Positions 1 to 8,664 are shown, counted from the stretch's first letter. The stretch is 64,000 bases of DNA from Chthonobacter rhizosphaerae (GCF_013839525.1 NZ_JACDIS010000001.1:744001-808000); one strand, 5' to 3'. Program-made: numbers and translations. Notes: generated by a model not told the origin, from the sequence alone.

Positions 1-1
1 C

Positions 2-550
2 GTCGGCGCGACGCCGGGCGACTACTATCCGCCGGACCTGCGGGCGGAGATCGACGCCCTCAACGGCGAGATCTACGACCGGGTCAACAACGGCGTCTAC
101 AAGGCCGGCTTCGCCACCACCCAGGCGGCCTACGAAAAGGCCGTGCACCCGCTGTTCGACATGCTCGACCGGCTGGAGGATCGCCTCGCCGACCGGCGCT
201 TCCTCTGCGGCGAGAGGGTCACCGAGGCGGACTGGCGGCTGTTCACCACCCTGGTCCGGTTCGACGCCGTCTACGTCGGGCACTTCAAGTGCAACATTCG
301 GCAGCTGAAGGACTATCCGAACCTGTGGGCCTATGCCCGCGACCTCTACCAGTGGCCGGGCGTCGCCGCGACGGTCCACTTCGACCACATCAAGGGCCAC
401 TACTACCAGAGCCACGGCACCATCAACCCGACCGGCGTCGTGCCAGCCGGCCCGGCGATCGACTGGACCGAGCCGCACGGACGCGAGCGCCTCGGCGGCC
501 CGCCGCGCGCCGAGGCGGCCATGCCCGCCGCGGACCTCGGCGCCACCTGA
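2..550 (+). CDS. Glutathionyl-hydroquinone reductase, C-terminal part (5' truncated by window edge)
   Basis: The frame is open from base 2 to a TGA at 548-550, giving about 182 residues. It is the C-terminal, all-helical glutathione S-transferase domain of the PcpF/YqjG/ECM4 family, which reduces glutathionyl-hydroquinones with glutathione in the cytoplasm. Diagnostic motifs are HFKCN (bases about 281-295) and HYYQSHGTINPTG (about 401-436), both hallmarks of this family. The thioredoxin-like N-terminal domain with the catalytic Cys-Pro-Trp motif, roughly 140 residues in family members, must lie before base 1, so activity cannot be judged here. The GTG at base 143 is internal and not a start. 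Family assignment is confident; the physiological substrate is inferred. Confidence 0.93.
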   Translation, partial: VGATPGDYYPPDLRAEIDALNGEIYDRVNNGVYKAGFATTQAAYEKAVHPLFDMLDRLEDRLADRRFLCGERVTEADWRLFTTLVRFDAVYVGHFKCNIRQLKDYPNLWAYARDLYQWPGVAATVHFDHIKGHYYQSHGTINPTGVVPAGPAIDWTEPHGRERLGGPPRAEAAMPAADLGAT

Positions 551-601
551 GGGCCGGAGGCTTCACGTGTCCGTCATTGCCTCTTTGTCAGGCAGTGGCC
601 C

Positions 602-626
602 GGAACTCTTGAAATGGCCGTTCGTT
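602..626 (+). promoter_or_regulatory. EcfG-type general stress response promoter
   Basis: GGAAC (602-606), exactly 16 bases, then CGTT (623-626). This matches the alphaproteobacterial EcfG/sigma-T consensus GGAAC-N16/17-CGTT at every defined position. It lies 70 bp before the ATG of the small protein at 697 and in the same direction. The link to the general stress response is an inference from the motif. Confidence 0.72.
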
Positions 627-696
627 GGATGGCCATAGACCAGGCCGGCACCAGGGGGAGGAGCGGCCATCCCGTCCTCTCGATCCCAGGTGCTTC

Positions 697-888
697 ATGA
701 TCGACCTCGTGCTCGTCGTCTGCCTGTCCGCCGCTCCCATCGAATGCCGGCGGGAGCGCCTGCCCTTCGAGGGCCAGATCTTCGCCTGCGCGATCCACGG
801 CCAGCAGGTCGCCGCCGAATGGGTGCAGAACCACCCGAAGTGGCGCGTCGCCGGCTGGACCTGCGGGCCCGCCGAGACCGCGATCTGA
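697..888 (+). CDS. Small four-cysteine hypothetical protein
   Basis: A 63-aa protein of unknown function, starting with ATG at 697. It has a short hydrophobic N-terminus (IDLVLVVCLSAAP), four cysteines at about residues 9, 17, 30 and 56, and a C-terminal WRVAGWTCGP motif. Small proteins with this Cys/Trp pattern are, to my recollection, common in alphaproteobacteria and have no assigned role. The even cysteine number would allow two disulfides if it is exported, but the N-terminus is too short to be sure of a signal peptide. A perfect EcfG-type promoter 70 bp upstream suggests induction under general stress. It stands alone, with 316 bp of non-coding sequence after it. Confidence 0.75.
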   Translation: MIDLVLVVCLSAAPIECRRERLPFEGQIFACAIHGQQVAAEWVQNHPKWRVAGWTCGPAETAI

Positions 889-1204
889 CGCCGGTGCCGC
901 GAGGACCCTGACCGTTCTCGCCGGCCGGACGCTGTCCCGCCAGGCCCGGAGCCATCCCCGTCCCCGAGCCCCGACCGTCTCCGCCGTTCTTCCGGAGGAC
1001 CCCGGCGCGTCTCGCCGACGCGGCCGGGTTTCCGCTCCGAACGCACCCCCGCGCCTGAAGTTGCGGCGGGCGCTCCCGCTCGCCGGCCGCCACGACGACA
1101 CGCGACAGCCCGGCCCCGCCGGGCGGCCCGATCCGGATCCCCTGCGGGGGACCCGGACGCCGTCCGGCGGAAGGCCGGGCCCGACAGGTCCGTGCGCGGC
1201 CCCG
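889..1204. other. Non-coding gap between convergent genes
   Basis: 316 bp between the plus-strand small protein and the minus-strand secreted protein. No convincing ORF or RNA gene is visible. Near 1126-1158 there is an imperfect hairpin (CCGGATCCCC, TGC, GGGGGACCCGG) just past the minus-strand gene. It lacks a T run, so it is only a weak terminator candidate for that gene. Confidence 0.5.
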
Positions 1205-1480
1205 TCAGTTGCCGGTCGAGCCGCTCTCCACGCAGGTCTTCCGCCGCTCCGTGGTGGAGCCGGCGAGATCCTCGCTCTTGGTGGTGGTCTCCGTGCAGCT
1301 CTGCACCGACGGCGACGCCGGCTCGGCGGGCGTGACCACGACCGCGCCGGTCGGCGGCGTCGGCGGGGGAGCCGGCTCGCTGACGCCCGGGCGGACCACC
1401 ACGGTGGTGTCCGCGGCGGCGATCTGCGGCGCACCGGCGACGGCGACGATGACGGCGGCGATGAACATGGACGTCTTCAT
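1205..1480 (-). CDS. Small secreted protein, unknown function
   Basis: A 91-aa protein with a clear Sec signal peptide: MKTSMFIAAVIVAVAG followed by an AAA-type cleavage region ending near residue 23. The mature part starts with a Pro/Val-rich linker (PAPPPTPPTG) and ends in a Ser/Thr-rich tail with two cysteines (VQSCTETTTK and RKTCVESG) that could form one disulfide in the periplasm. The start is supported by a strong ribosome binding site (GGGAGGG, 5 nt before ATG). No family is recognised. A near-consensus EcfG promoter lies about 30 bp upstream, so stress control is possible. Confidence 0.75.
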   Translation of the reverse strand: MKTSMFIAAVIVAVAGAPQIAAADTTVVVRPGVSEPAPPPTPPTGAVVVTPAEPASPSVQSCTETTTKSEDLAGSTTERRKTCVESGSTGN

Positions 1481-1509
1481 GGGAACCCTCCCTCATGCGA
1501 TGACGCATC

Positions 1510-1535
1510 AACCGGGAGGGCGGTTTCGAAGTTCC
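1510..1535 (-). promoter_or_regulatory. Near-consensus EcfG-type promoter
   Basis: On the minus strand, GGAAC (1535-1531), 17 bases, then GGTT (1513-1510). The -10 element differs from CGTT at its first base. It is well placed about 30 bp before the ATG of the secreted 91-aa protein. Weaker than the two perfect sites in this window. Confidence 0.35.
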
Positions 1536-1613
1536 GGACCGCCCGGGCGAGCCACGGGGGGCGGCTGAGACCCACCGCGCCGGCCGAGCCCGCCTGGCCG
1601 GCCGGACGCCCGA

Positions 1614-2915
1614 TCACGCCCCCGTCACGCGCCAGACCACGTCGCCCACGTCGTCCGCCACCAGAAGCGCGCCGTCCGCCGCGAGCGTCACGCCCACCGG
1701 CCGGCCGAAGGCGTGCTTCTCGTCGGCCGACAGGAAGCCGCTGAGGATGTCCCGCGGCGGCCCGGACGGCCGTCCGCCCTCGAACGGCACGAACACGACC
1801 CTGTAGCCGCTGAGCGTGCTGCGGTTCCAGGATCCGTGCTGGCCGATCACCATGCCGTCCGGAAAGCCCGGCAGCGTGCCGGCCGGCATCCAGCAGAGGC
1901 CGAGCGAGGCGGTGTGGCCGCCGAGCGCGTAGTCCGGCTGGATCGCCCGGGCGACCAGCGCCGGGTCCTGCGGCACCCGGTCGTCCACCGTCCGGCCCCA
2001 GTAGCAGTAGGGCCAGCCGTAGAAGCCGCCGTCTTGAACCGACGTCAGGTAGTCGGGCGGGGTCTCGTCGCCGAGGCCGTCGCGCTCGTTCACCACGGTC
2101 CAGAGCACGCCGGTGGTCGGCTCGAAGGCGAGACCCACCGGGTTGCGCAGGCCCGAGGCGAAGATGCGGCTCGCGCCCGACGCGACGTCGATCTCGTAGA
2201 TGGCCGCCCGGCCCTCCTCGGCCTCCATGCCGCGGTCGCCGATGTTGCTGAGCGAGCCGACGCCCACATAGAGCTTCGACCCGTCCGGGCTCGGCAGGAT
2301 GCTGCGGGTCCAGTGGCCGCCCGGCTTGAACCGCGCGATCGTCCGGCCCGGCCCGGTGACGCCCGGGGCGCCCGCCGGCCAGGAGAAGGCCACCACGCCG
2401 TCCGTGTTGCCGACGTAGAAGGTGTCGCCGAGGCGGGCCATGCCGAACGGCTGGTTCAGGCCGTCGAGAAAGGTCTCCTTCACCTCCGCGACCCCGTCCC
2501 GGTCCCGGTCGGCGAGCCGGGTGATCCGGTTCGGGCTCACGCCCACCGCGCCGGCCCGCTTCATGGTGCTGTGGGCCGCATGGTCGAACAGGCTTTCGGC
2601 CGGCTCCGGCACGCTCAGCGCCTCGGCGGCCAGCACGTCGCCGTCCGGCAGCACGGTCAGCCAGCGCGGGTGGCGCAGGCCCGTCGCGAAGGCGTTCACC
2701 GCCAGGCCCGGGGCCGCCACCGGCAGCTGACCCGGCGCCCAGCCCTTCGCGGTCGGCATCTTCAGGGTCGGCAGCTTGCCTTGCGGCCGGGCCGCAGGGA
2801 TCGAGGGCGCGCCCCCCACCGCCTGCTTGGACGGCACGCCCTGGGCGCGGCGAAGAAGGATCATGGTGGCGCCGACGAGGGACACCGAGCGGGCGATGAG
2901 GCCTGAAAAGGTCAT
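1614..2915 (-). CDS. PQQ-dependent sugar (sorbosone/glucose-type) dehydrogenase, beta-propeller
   Basis: A 433-aa member of the soluble aldose / L-sorbosone dehydrogenase family: six-bladed beta-propeller quinoproteins of the periplasm that oxidise sugars with PQQ. The N-terminus (SLVGATMILLRRAQG) resembles a signal or anchor segment. The propeller starts near residue 70 (GLRHPRWLTVLPDGDVL). Typical blades include RNPVGLAFEPTTGVLWTVVNERDG and QDGGFYGWPYC in mid-protein, GQHGSWNRS near residue 340, and a final DGALLVADDVGDVVWRV blade at the C-terminus. The ATG is preceded by AAGGA. The real substrate is unknown, and some relatives do not act on free sugars. It stands alone on the minus strand. 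Confidence 0.9.
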   Translation of the reverse strand: MTFSGLIARSVSLVGATMILLRRAQGVPSKQAVGGAPSIPAARPQGKLPTLKMPTAKGWAPGQLPVAAPGLAVNAFATGLRHPRWLTVLPDGDVLAAEALSVPEPAESLFDHAAHSTMKRAGAVGVSPNRITRLADRDRDGVAEVKETFLDGLNQPFGMARLGDTFYVGNTDGVVAFSWPAGAPGVTGPGRTIARFKPGGHWTRSILPSPDGSKLYVGVGSLSNIGDRGMEAEEGRAAIYEIDVASGASRIFASGLRNPVGLAFEPTTGVLWTVVNERDGLGDETPPDYLTSVQDGGFYGWPYCYWGRTVDDRVPQDPALVARAIQPDYALGGHTASLGLCWMPAGTLPGFPDGMVIGQHGSWNRSTLSGYRVVFVPFEGGRPSGPPRDILSGFLSADEKHAFGRPVGVTLAADGALLVADDVGDVVWRVTGA

Positions 2916-3017
2916 GTGCGGTCCTTGGGATGAAGCGGCGCCACCCTAATGAACCCAACACCGCTTGGGAACCGCCGCCGGACCCGCGTTCCGTCCCGAC
3001 AGGCCTCCCGCACTCCC

Positions 3018-5717
3018 TCACCGCCGCCGGGCGGCCCAGCGCTTCTCCGCCTCCACCACCGCGAACAGCACAATCCCGGTCGCCATCACCGCGAGGCCGT
3101 CCGTCAGGGAGACCGGTCGGCTGTCGAACACCGCGTTCATGACGGGCAGGTAGGTGAAGGCGAGCTGGGCGACGATGACGCCGCCGACCCCGAGCAGAAC
3201 CGCCGGCGTGCCCATCGCGCCGCGAACGGTGAGCGAAGCGCCATGCACGTAGCGGACGCTGAAGAGGTAGAAGATCTCCATCACCACGATGGCGTTCACC
3301 ACCAGCGTCCGGGCCACCTCGACCGGCTGGCCGCCGCCGAGCGCATAGGCGTAGACGCCGAAGCAGCCGGCCACCATCAGCGCCGACACGCCGAGGATGC
3401 GCAGGGCGAGCCGGCCGGTGAGCAGGGGCTCGTCCGGCGGCCGGGCGGGCCGGCGCATGGTGCCGGGCTCGGTCGGCTCGAACGCCAGGGTGAGGCCGAG
3501 CGACACGGCCGTCACCATGTTGATCCAGAGGATCTGCACCGGCGTCACCGGCAGGGTGAGGCCGAACAGGACGGCGATCATGATGACCAGCGCCTCGCCG
3601 CCGTTGGTCGGCAGGGTCCAGGCGATCACCTTCTTGACGTTGTCATAGACCGTCCGCCCCTCCCGGACCGCCGCCACGATGGAGGCGAAGTTGTCGTCCG
3701 CGAGCACGATCTCGCTCGCCTCCTTGGCGGCCTCCGTGCCCTTCGCCCCCATGGCGACGCCCACGTCCGCCCGCTTCAGGGCCGGTGCGTCGTTCACCCC
3801 GTCGCCGGTCATCGCCACCGTGGAGCCGTCCGCCTGCAGGGCCTCCACGAGGCGAAGCTTCTGCTCCGGGCTCGTCCGGGCGAACACGGTCGCCTCCCGG
3901 GCATGCCGGCGGAACCCATCGGCGTCCAGCCGGTCCAGGTCCCGGCCGGTCACCGTCCTGGGGTCGTCCGCAAGGCCGAGCTGGAGCGCGATCGCCCGGG
4001 CCGTCGCCGCGTGGTCGCCTGTGATCATCTTCACGCCAATGCCCGCCGCCCGGCATTCCGCCACGGCGTCGGTCGCCTCCGGCCGGGGCGGATCGATCAG
4101 GCCGACGAGGCCGAGGAGGGTGAGCCGGCCTTCGAGGTCCGCTGCCCGGACCGGCTCCCCGCCGCGCGCGAGCCGCCCCGTCGCCACCGCCAGCACCCGC
4201 TGGCCGTCCGCCGCCAGGGCCTCCACCGCCATGTGCCAGCGCGCCCGGTCGACCGGCGCGCCGTCCGCCTCGGCCGCGAGCTCGATCACCGCCTCCGGGG
4301 CGCCCTTCACGTAGACGAGGGTTCCGCCGTCCCCGGCCGGATGGGCCGTCGCCATGAACCGGTGCCGGGCGTCGAACGGCAGCAGGCCCGTCCGCGCCGC
4401 CGCGGTCCGCTCCCGGTCCGGGTCGAGCCCCGCCTTGGCGGCGAAGGCCACGAGCGCGCCCTCCATGGGGTCGCCCTCCACGGTCCAGTGGTCGCCCGAC
4501 CGGGCCAGGACGGCATCGTTGCACAGAAGCACCGCCCGGGCGAGATGGCGGAGCGCCGGGTCGGCCGCCGGATCCAGCGGTCCGTCACCCGCCGTGAACG
4601 CGCCGTCCGGCCGGTAGCCCACGCCGTCCACCACGACCGCCCGCCCGTCCGCCGTCACGGCCGAGCGGACCATCATCTCGTTGCGGGTCAGGGTGCCGGT
4701 CTTGTCGGTGCAGATCACCGACACCGACCCGAGGGTCTCCACCGCCGGCAGGCGGCGCACGATGGCGTTCCGCCGCGCCATCCGGCGGACCCCGACCGCG
4801 AGCGCGATGGTCAGCACCGCCGGCAGGCCTTCCGGGATGGCCGCCACCGCGAGGCCGATCACCACCATCAGGGCGTCCTCGAACGCATAGTCCCGCACCA
4901 GGGTCGCGTAGGCGAGGACCACCACCGACACCACGCCGACCGCGAGCGAGACCTGCCGGGCGAACTGGTCCATGCGCCGGACGAGCGGCGTCGCCAGCTG
5001 CTCCACCTCGCCGAGGAGAGCGCTGATGCGGCCGAGCTCCGTGCCGGCGCCCGTCGCCACCACCACGCCGGTGCCCTGGCCGGCGGTCACCAGGGTGCCG
5101 GAGAAGCCCATGGAGGTGCGGTCGCCGACGGCGGCGTCCAGCGCCGCCGGCTCCACCGTCTTCTCCACCGGGACGGATTCGCCGGTGAGGACCGATTCGT
5201 CCACCCGCAGGCTGTGCGCCGACAGGAGACGGACGTCCGCCGGGATCCGGTCGCCCGCCTCCAGGGCGAGCACGTCGCCGGGCACCACGTCCCGGGCCGG
5301 GATCGTGGCCCGCCGGCCGCCCCGGATCACCGACGCGCGCGGGTCCAGCATGCCCCGGATGGCGTCCAGCGCGGATTCGGCCCGGCCCTCCTGGACGAAG
5401 CCGATCACCGCGTTGGCGATCACCACAGCGGCGATCACCAGCGCGTCGGTCGGGTGGCCGATGGCGGCCGCCACCGCGCCGGAGGCGATCAGGACGTAGA
5501 TGAGAAGGTTGTGGAACTGGGCGAGGAAGCGCATCAGGGCGCTCCGCCGGGGCGCTTCCGCCAGCCGGTTCGGCCCGTGGACTTGGAGCCGCCGCGCCGC
5601 CTCCTCGGTCTGAAGGCCGGCCGGCCCGCTCGACAGGGCGCCAAGCACCGCCTCCGGGCTTGCCGCGTGCCAGCCCGCGCGCGCCGCGTCCGCGATGCCG
5701 TCCGGCCGATCCGTCAT
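3018..5717 (-). CDS. P-type (P2/type II) cation-transporting ATPase
   Basis: About 899 aa. It has all P-type ATPase signatures: actuator TGES near residue 178, PEGLPA in M4 near 295, the phosphorylated Asp338 in DKTGTLT, and the TGDGVNDAP hinge near residue 580. Ten membrane helices are expected. The order N-terminal cation domain, actuator, catalytic core, C-terminal six helices fits the Ca2+-ATPase/CtpF group. M6 reads NMVTAVSLGL, so the Asp that completes a calcium site in SERCA (NLVTDG) is Ala; the ion is therefore uncertain. The start at 5717 was chosen over an upstream in-frame ATG because GGAAGGAG sits 7 nt before it and the protein family begins there. Confidence 0.95.
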   Translation of the reverse strand: MTDRPDGIADAARAGWHAASPEAVLGALSSGPAGLQTEEAARRLQVHGPNRLAEAPRRSALMRFLAQFHNLLIYVLIASGAVAAAIGHPTDALVIAAVVIANAVIGFVQEGRAESALDAIRGMLDPRASVIRGGRRATIPARDVVPGDVLALEAGDRIPADVRLLSAHSLRVDESVLTGESVPVEKTVEPAALDAAVGDRTSMGFSGTLVTAGQGTGVVVATGAGTELGRISALLGEVEQLATPLVRRMDQFARQVSLAVGVVSVVVLAYATLVRDYAFEDALMVVIGLAVAAIPEGLPAVLTIALAVGVRRMARRNAIVRRLPAVETLGSVSVICTDKTGTLTRNEMMVRSAVTADGRAVVVDGVGYRPDGAFTAGDGPLDPAADPALRHLARAVLLCNDAVLARSGDHWTVEGDPMEGALVAFAAKAGLDPDRERTAAARTGLLPFDARHRFMATAHPAGDGGTLVYVKGAPEAVIELAAEADGAPVDRARWHMAVEALAADGQRVLAVATGRLARGGEPVRAADLEGRLTLLGLVGLIDPPRPEATDAVAECRAAGIGVKMITGDHAATARAIALQLGLADDPRTVTGRDLDRLDADGFRRHAREATVFARTSPEQKLRLVEALQADGSTVAMTGDGVNDAPALKRADVGVAMGAKGTEAAKEASEIVLADDNFASIVAAVREGRTVYDNVKKVIAWTLPTNGGEALVIMIAVLFGLTLPVTPVQILWINMVTAVSLGLTLAFEPTEPGTMRRPARPPDEPLLTGRLALRILGVSALMVAGCFGVYAYALGGGQPVEVARTLVVNAIVVMEIFYLFSVRYVHGASLTVRGAMGTPAVLLGVGGVIVAQLAFTYLPVMNAVFDSRPVSLTDGLAVMATGIVLFAVVEAEKRWAARRR

Positions 5718-5917
5718 CCGCCCACTCCTTCCCGGCGCCGTCGCGGCGCGTCGGGGCTCCATTCGGGGCACGCTAGGGTCCCGGGCCGTCCGCGTCCATT
5801 CCGGTGCCGTGCGGACGGCAGAACTACACCCCGCCGTTAAGCAAACGGGCCGATCCCGATTGCAGGCTTCTGGTCGAAACCCCTAGTCTGGCGGCAGTTC
5901 TTCGGGGGGGTGTCCGG

Positions 5918-7132
5918 GTGGGTGTCATCGGGGTTCTTTCGTCGTCCCTCGCGCAGGCGATCGCGGCCGGCGCCGTGTGGCCGCTCGGGTGGGCGGGCTC
6001 CCGCCCGATCGCCCGCGACGGCCTCTCCGCCGTCCTCCTCGACGGCCTCGACGACCCGCGCCTCCCGGCCCTTCTCGACCGCATGCCGGCAAGGCCGCCA
6101 AGCCCCTTCCAGGAGCCCGGCTTCATCTCCGACCTGATGGCCACCATCGGGGCCGCGACCGGGACCCGCCTCGTCCTCGTGGCGGTCTCGGACGGATCGG
6201 GCGAGCCCGTGATGGTGCTGCCCTTCGGGCTGCGCCGCCAGGGCTTCACGCGCGTGCTCGAAGGGCTGGACCTGGAGGTCTCCGACTACTGGGCGCCGCT
6301 CGCGGTCGCCTGCCGGCGCTTCGGCGCGGCCGACCTCGACGCGATCTGGCGCGCCGCGCGCGCGGTCCTGCCGCCCGCCGATCTGGTGATCCTGCGCAAG
6401 GTGCCGCTCGCCATCGGCGGCGAGCCGCATCCCCTGGCCGCCTGGTCCCGGCTGAAGGTCATGGGTGCCTCCGCGGTCCGCCTGTCCCTCGTCGGCCCGG
6501 ACGGCGAGCCCGCCCCGATCTCGGGTCTGGGCGGCGTCAAGGACGGCCGCCGCAAGGAACGCAAGCTCGCCAAAAGCGGCACGATCGCCTTCGTGGAGGC
6601 CGACGCCGCCACCCTCGGGCCCGTCCTGGACCGGATGATCGAGCAGCGCCTGGAGCGGTTCCGCGCCATGGGCCGGCCCGACCTCCTGGACCGGCCGGAG
6701 GTGGAGGACTTCTACCGGCGCCGCGCCTGGAACGGTCTCGCCGACGGCTCGGTCCGCGTGTTCGCCCTCCTGGTGGACGGCGAGATCCTGGCCGTCAGCT
6801 ACGGCCTCCGCCGCGCCGGGACGCTCACCATCGTGGTCACGAGCATGACCTCCGATCCGCGCTGGACCGCCTTCTCCCCGGGCCTCATCATCATGGTGCG
6901 CGCCATCGAGTGGGCCGCGGCCGCGGGCCTCCACACGGTGGACCTCAGCGTCGGCGCCCTCGCCTACAAGACCCGGTTCGCCGCCACCGCCACCGAACTC
7001 GCCGAGGCGCAGATCCCGCTGACCCCGCTCGGCCTGCCCCTGGCGGCGTGCGGAACCCTGCGTCGCTGGGCCCGCCGGGCCATGCGCCGCCACCCGGCCC
7101 TCGCCCGCCTGCGCGCCGGCGCCGGACGCTAG
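5918..7132 (+). CDS. BioF2/FemAB-like (CelD-type) GNAT acetyltransferase family protein
   Basis: About 404 aa from a GTG at 5918 that follows a run of G. The frame is open to an ATG at 5804, but that leader looks non-coding. The centre and C-terminal half show the BioF2-like acetyltransferase pattern: GGVKDGRRKERKLAKSG (near residue 210), an acceptor-region EDFYRRRAWNGLADG, and a final VDLSVGALAYKTRFA block that closes the GNAT fold. Relatives named CelD or FemAB-like proteins act in exopolysaccharide or peptidoglycan modification in the cytoplasm. No polysaccharide genes flank this one, so the substrate is unknown. The last 40 residues are Arg-rich. Confidence 0.82.
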   Translation: MGVIGVLSSSLAQAIAAGAVWPLGWAGSRPIARDGLSAVLLDGLDDPRLPALLDRMPARPPSPFQEPGFISDLMATIGAATGTRLVLVAVSDGSGEPVMVLPFGLRRQGFTRVLEGLDLEVSDYWAPLAVACRRFGAADLDAIWRAARAVLPPADLVILRKVPLAIGGEPHPLAAWSRLKVMGASAVRLSLVGPDGEPAPISGLGGVKDGRRKERKLAKSGTIAFVEADAATLGPVLDRMIEQRLERFRAMGRPDLLDRPEVEDFYRRRAWNGLADGSVRVFALLVDGEILAVSYGLRRAGTLTIVVTSMTSDPRWTAFSPGLIIMVRAIEWAAAAGLHTVDLSVGALAYKTRFAATATELAEAQIPLTPLGLPLAACGTLRRWARRAMRRHPALARLRAGAGR

Positions 7133-7207
7133 GACGGGGCGCCGGAACGGGTCGCCGAAAGCAACCTTCGGCTTGATCCAAGCAATTGATATCCAACATT
7201 TTTTTCT

Positions 7208-7232
7208 GGAACGATGGTCGATAAGCCCCGTT
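7208..7232 (+). promoter_or_regulatory. EcfG-type general stress response promoter of the DUF2382 pair
   Basis: GGAAC (7208-7212), 16 bases, CGTT (7229-7232): a perfect match to the EcfG consensus. It ends 48 bp before the TTG start of the first DUF2382 gene. It sits directly after a T-rich tract (7199-7205), in the only gap upstream of this two-gene unit. Confidence 0.8.
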
Positions 7233-7279
7233 GCCTTGCCGGATGAGAACTGCTCGTCCGACGGGAAGGGCTGACGGAT

Positions 7280-7681
7280 TTGGAACCGGATCGGGACACC
7301 ACCATCGTGACCGCCGCCGAGGAGACCGCCCGGGTCGAGACCCAGGAGGTCCTGACCGGCCGCGTCGTCGTGGAGACCTCCGTGGATGTGGTGGACGAAC
7401 CCGTCCGTGCCACGCTCGACGGCGACGTGGTCGACGTGGTGCGGGTGCCTCGGGACGAAGTCGTGACCGTCCTGCCGGAGATCCGGGTGGACGGCGACGT
7501 CACCATCATCCCGGTCGTCGAGGAGGTTCTTGTCGTGGAGAAGCGTCTCGTCCTCAAGGAAGAGCTGCACGTCCGGCGGCGCACCGAGACCCGAACGGTC
7601 GAGGTGCCGGTCCGGCTCAGGCGGCAGACCGCCACCATCCGGCGCGAGGACGCGGACGGGATCGACAACAGCGAGGCATAA
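7280..7681 (+). CDS. DUF2382 (YsnF-like) stress-associated protein
   Basis: 133 aa. The sequence is a chain of charged, beta-rich repeats such as VVEEVLVVEKRLVLKEEL followed by RRTETRTVEVPVRLRRQTA. This is the signature of DUF2382, found in the Bacillus stress protein YsnF and often in desiccation-tolerant bacteria. Molecular function is unknown. The start is a TTG at 7280 with GGGAAGGG 9 nt upstream; no ATG fits the domain. Its TAA overlaps the ATG of the next gene (TAATG), so the two are probably translated together. An EcfG promoter lies just upstream, in keeping with a stress role. Confidence 0.85.
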   Translation: MEPDRDTTIVTAAEETARVETQEVLTGRVVVETSVDVVDEPVRATLDGDVVDVVRVPRDEVVTVLPEIRVDGDVTIIPVVEEVLVVEKRLVLKEELHVRRRTETRTVEVPVRLRRQTATIRREDADGIDNSEA

Positions 7682-8664
7682 TGACCATGGCTTACGGGAT
7701 CGACAGCACTGGCGACAACCGCCTGATCACCGCCTTCTTCGACGACCGGTCCGCCGCCACGCGGGCGGTGGAGCGCCTGGTGGCGCTCGGCGTGCCGGAA
7801 TCGCAGGTTCGCCTGACCGAGGGCGCGAGCACCGGCAGCAGCGCCACCACCACGACGGAGCATCGCTCCGGCGGCTTCCTCGACGCGCTCGCCGACCTCT
7901 TCATGCCGGACGAGGACCGCTACACCTACGCCGAGGGCCTGCGCCGCGGCGGCTACATGGTGTCCGCCACCGTCGGCGACGGCTACTACGACCGGGCGAT
8001 CGACATCCTGGACGACGACGGCACCGTGGACCTCTCCGAGCGCGAATCCACCTGGCGGTCCGAAGGCTGGACCGGCTATGACGCCAACCGCTCCGACATG
8101 GGCGACGTGCCCCTGACCGAGAGCATGGGGGTGAGCGGCACGCGCACCACGGGTACGGGCGCCACCGGCATGGACTCCGCCGGCATGGGCACCGGCCTCG
8201 GCGCCACCGGCGGCTTCGGCTCCGGCGCGACCGCCCGCGCCTCCGACAGCGGCTACGACACCGGCCTGACCGGCCGCGACGAGGCCATCCCGGTCGTCGA
8301 GGAGCGGCTCCGGGTCGGCAAGCGCGACGTGAACCACGGCCGCGTGCGGATCCGCTCCTATGTGATCGAGCAGCCCGTGCACGAGAGCGTGAACCTGCGC
8401 CAGGAGCATGTGGACATCGAGCGCCGTCCGGTCGACCGGGCCGTGACCGCCGGCGACGACCTCTTCCGCGAGCGCACCATCGAGGTGGAGGAGCGCGGCG
8501 AGGAGGCCGTGGTCTCCAAGGAGGCCCGCGTGGTCGAGGAGGTGCGCCTGCGCAAGGACGCGACCGAGCGCACCGACCAGATCGACGACACGGTCCGCCG
8601 GACCGAGGTGGAGATCGAGGACGACCGCGGCGTCCGCCGCGACCCGCTGAACCGCGGCCTCTGA
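7681..8664 (+). CDS. Two-domain stress protein: general-stress 17M-like N-terminus plus DUF2382
   Basis: 327 aa. Residues about 1-110 (ITAFFDDRSAATRAVERLVALG) resemble the general stress protein 17M/YflT domain. About 135-205 is a Gly/Thr/Ser-rich flexible linker (GTRTTGTGATGMDSAGMGTG). About 205-327 is a full DUF2382 domain (IPVVEERLRVGKR, then EVEIEDDRGVRRDP at the end). The domain pair is known from many bacteria and is linked to desiccation and oxidative stress; no enzymatic role is known. The ATG overlaps the stop of the upstream DUF2382 gene, and both share one EcfG promoter. Confidence 0.88.
   Translation: MTMAYGIDSTGDNRLITAFFDDRSAATRAVERLVALGVPESQVRLTEGASTGSSATTTTEHRSGGFLDALADLFMPDEDRYTYAEGLRRGGYMVSATVGDGYYDRAIDILDDDGTVDLSERESTWRSEGWTGYDANRSDMGDVPLTESMGVSGTRTTGTGATGMDSAGMGTGLGATGGFGSGATARASDSGYDTGLTGRDEAIPVVEERLRVGKRDVNHGRVRIRSYVIEQPVHESVNLRQEHVDIERRPVDRAVTAGDDLFRERTIEVEERGEEAVVSKEARVVEEVRLRKDATERTDQIDDTVRRTEVEIEDDRGVRRDPLNRGL

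Noticed and set aside
2949-5840. Very long open frames opposite real genes (also 15143-18589, 22180-25425, 54468-57578, 10598-13012)
   Set aside because: All are antisense to well-supported conserved genes, are Arg/Gly/His-rich in composition, and arise because stop codons are rare at this GC content.
5804-5917. Upstream start of the BioF2-like protein
   Set aside because: The 38 extra codons lack a ribosome binding site and protein-like character; the GTG at 5918 after a G-rich stretch is preferred.
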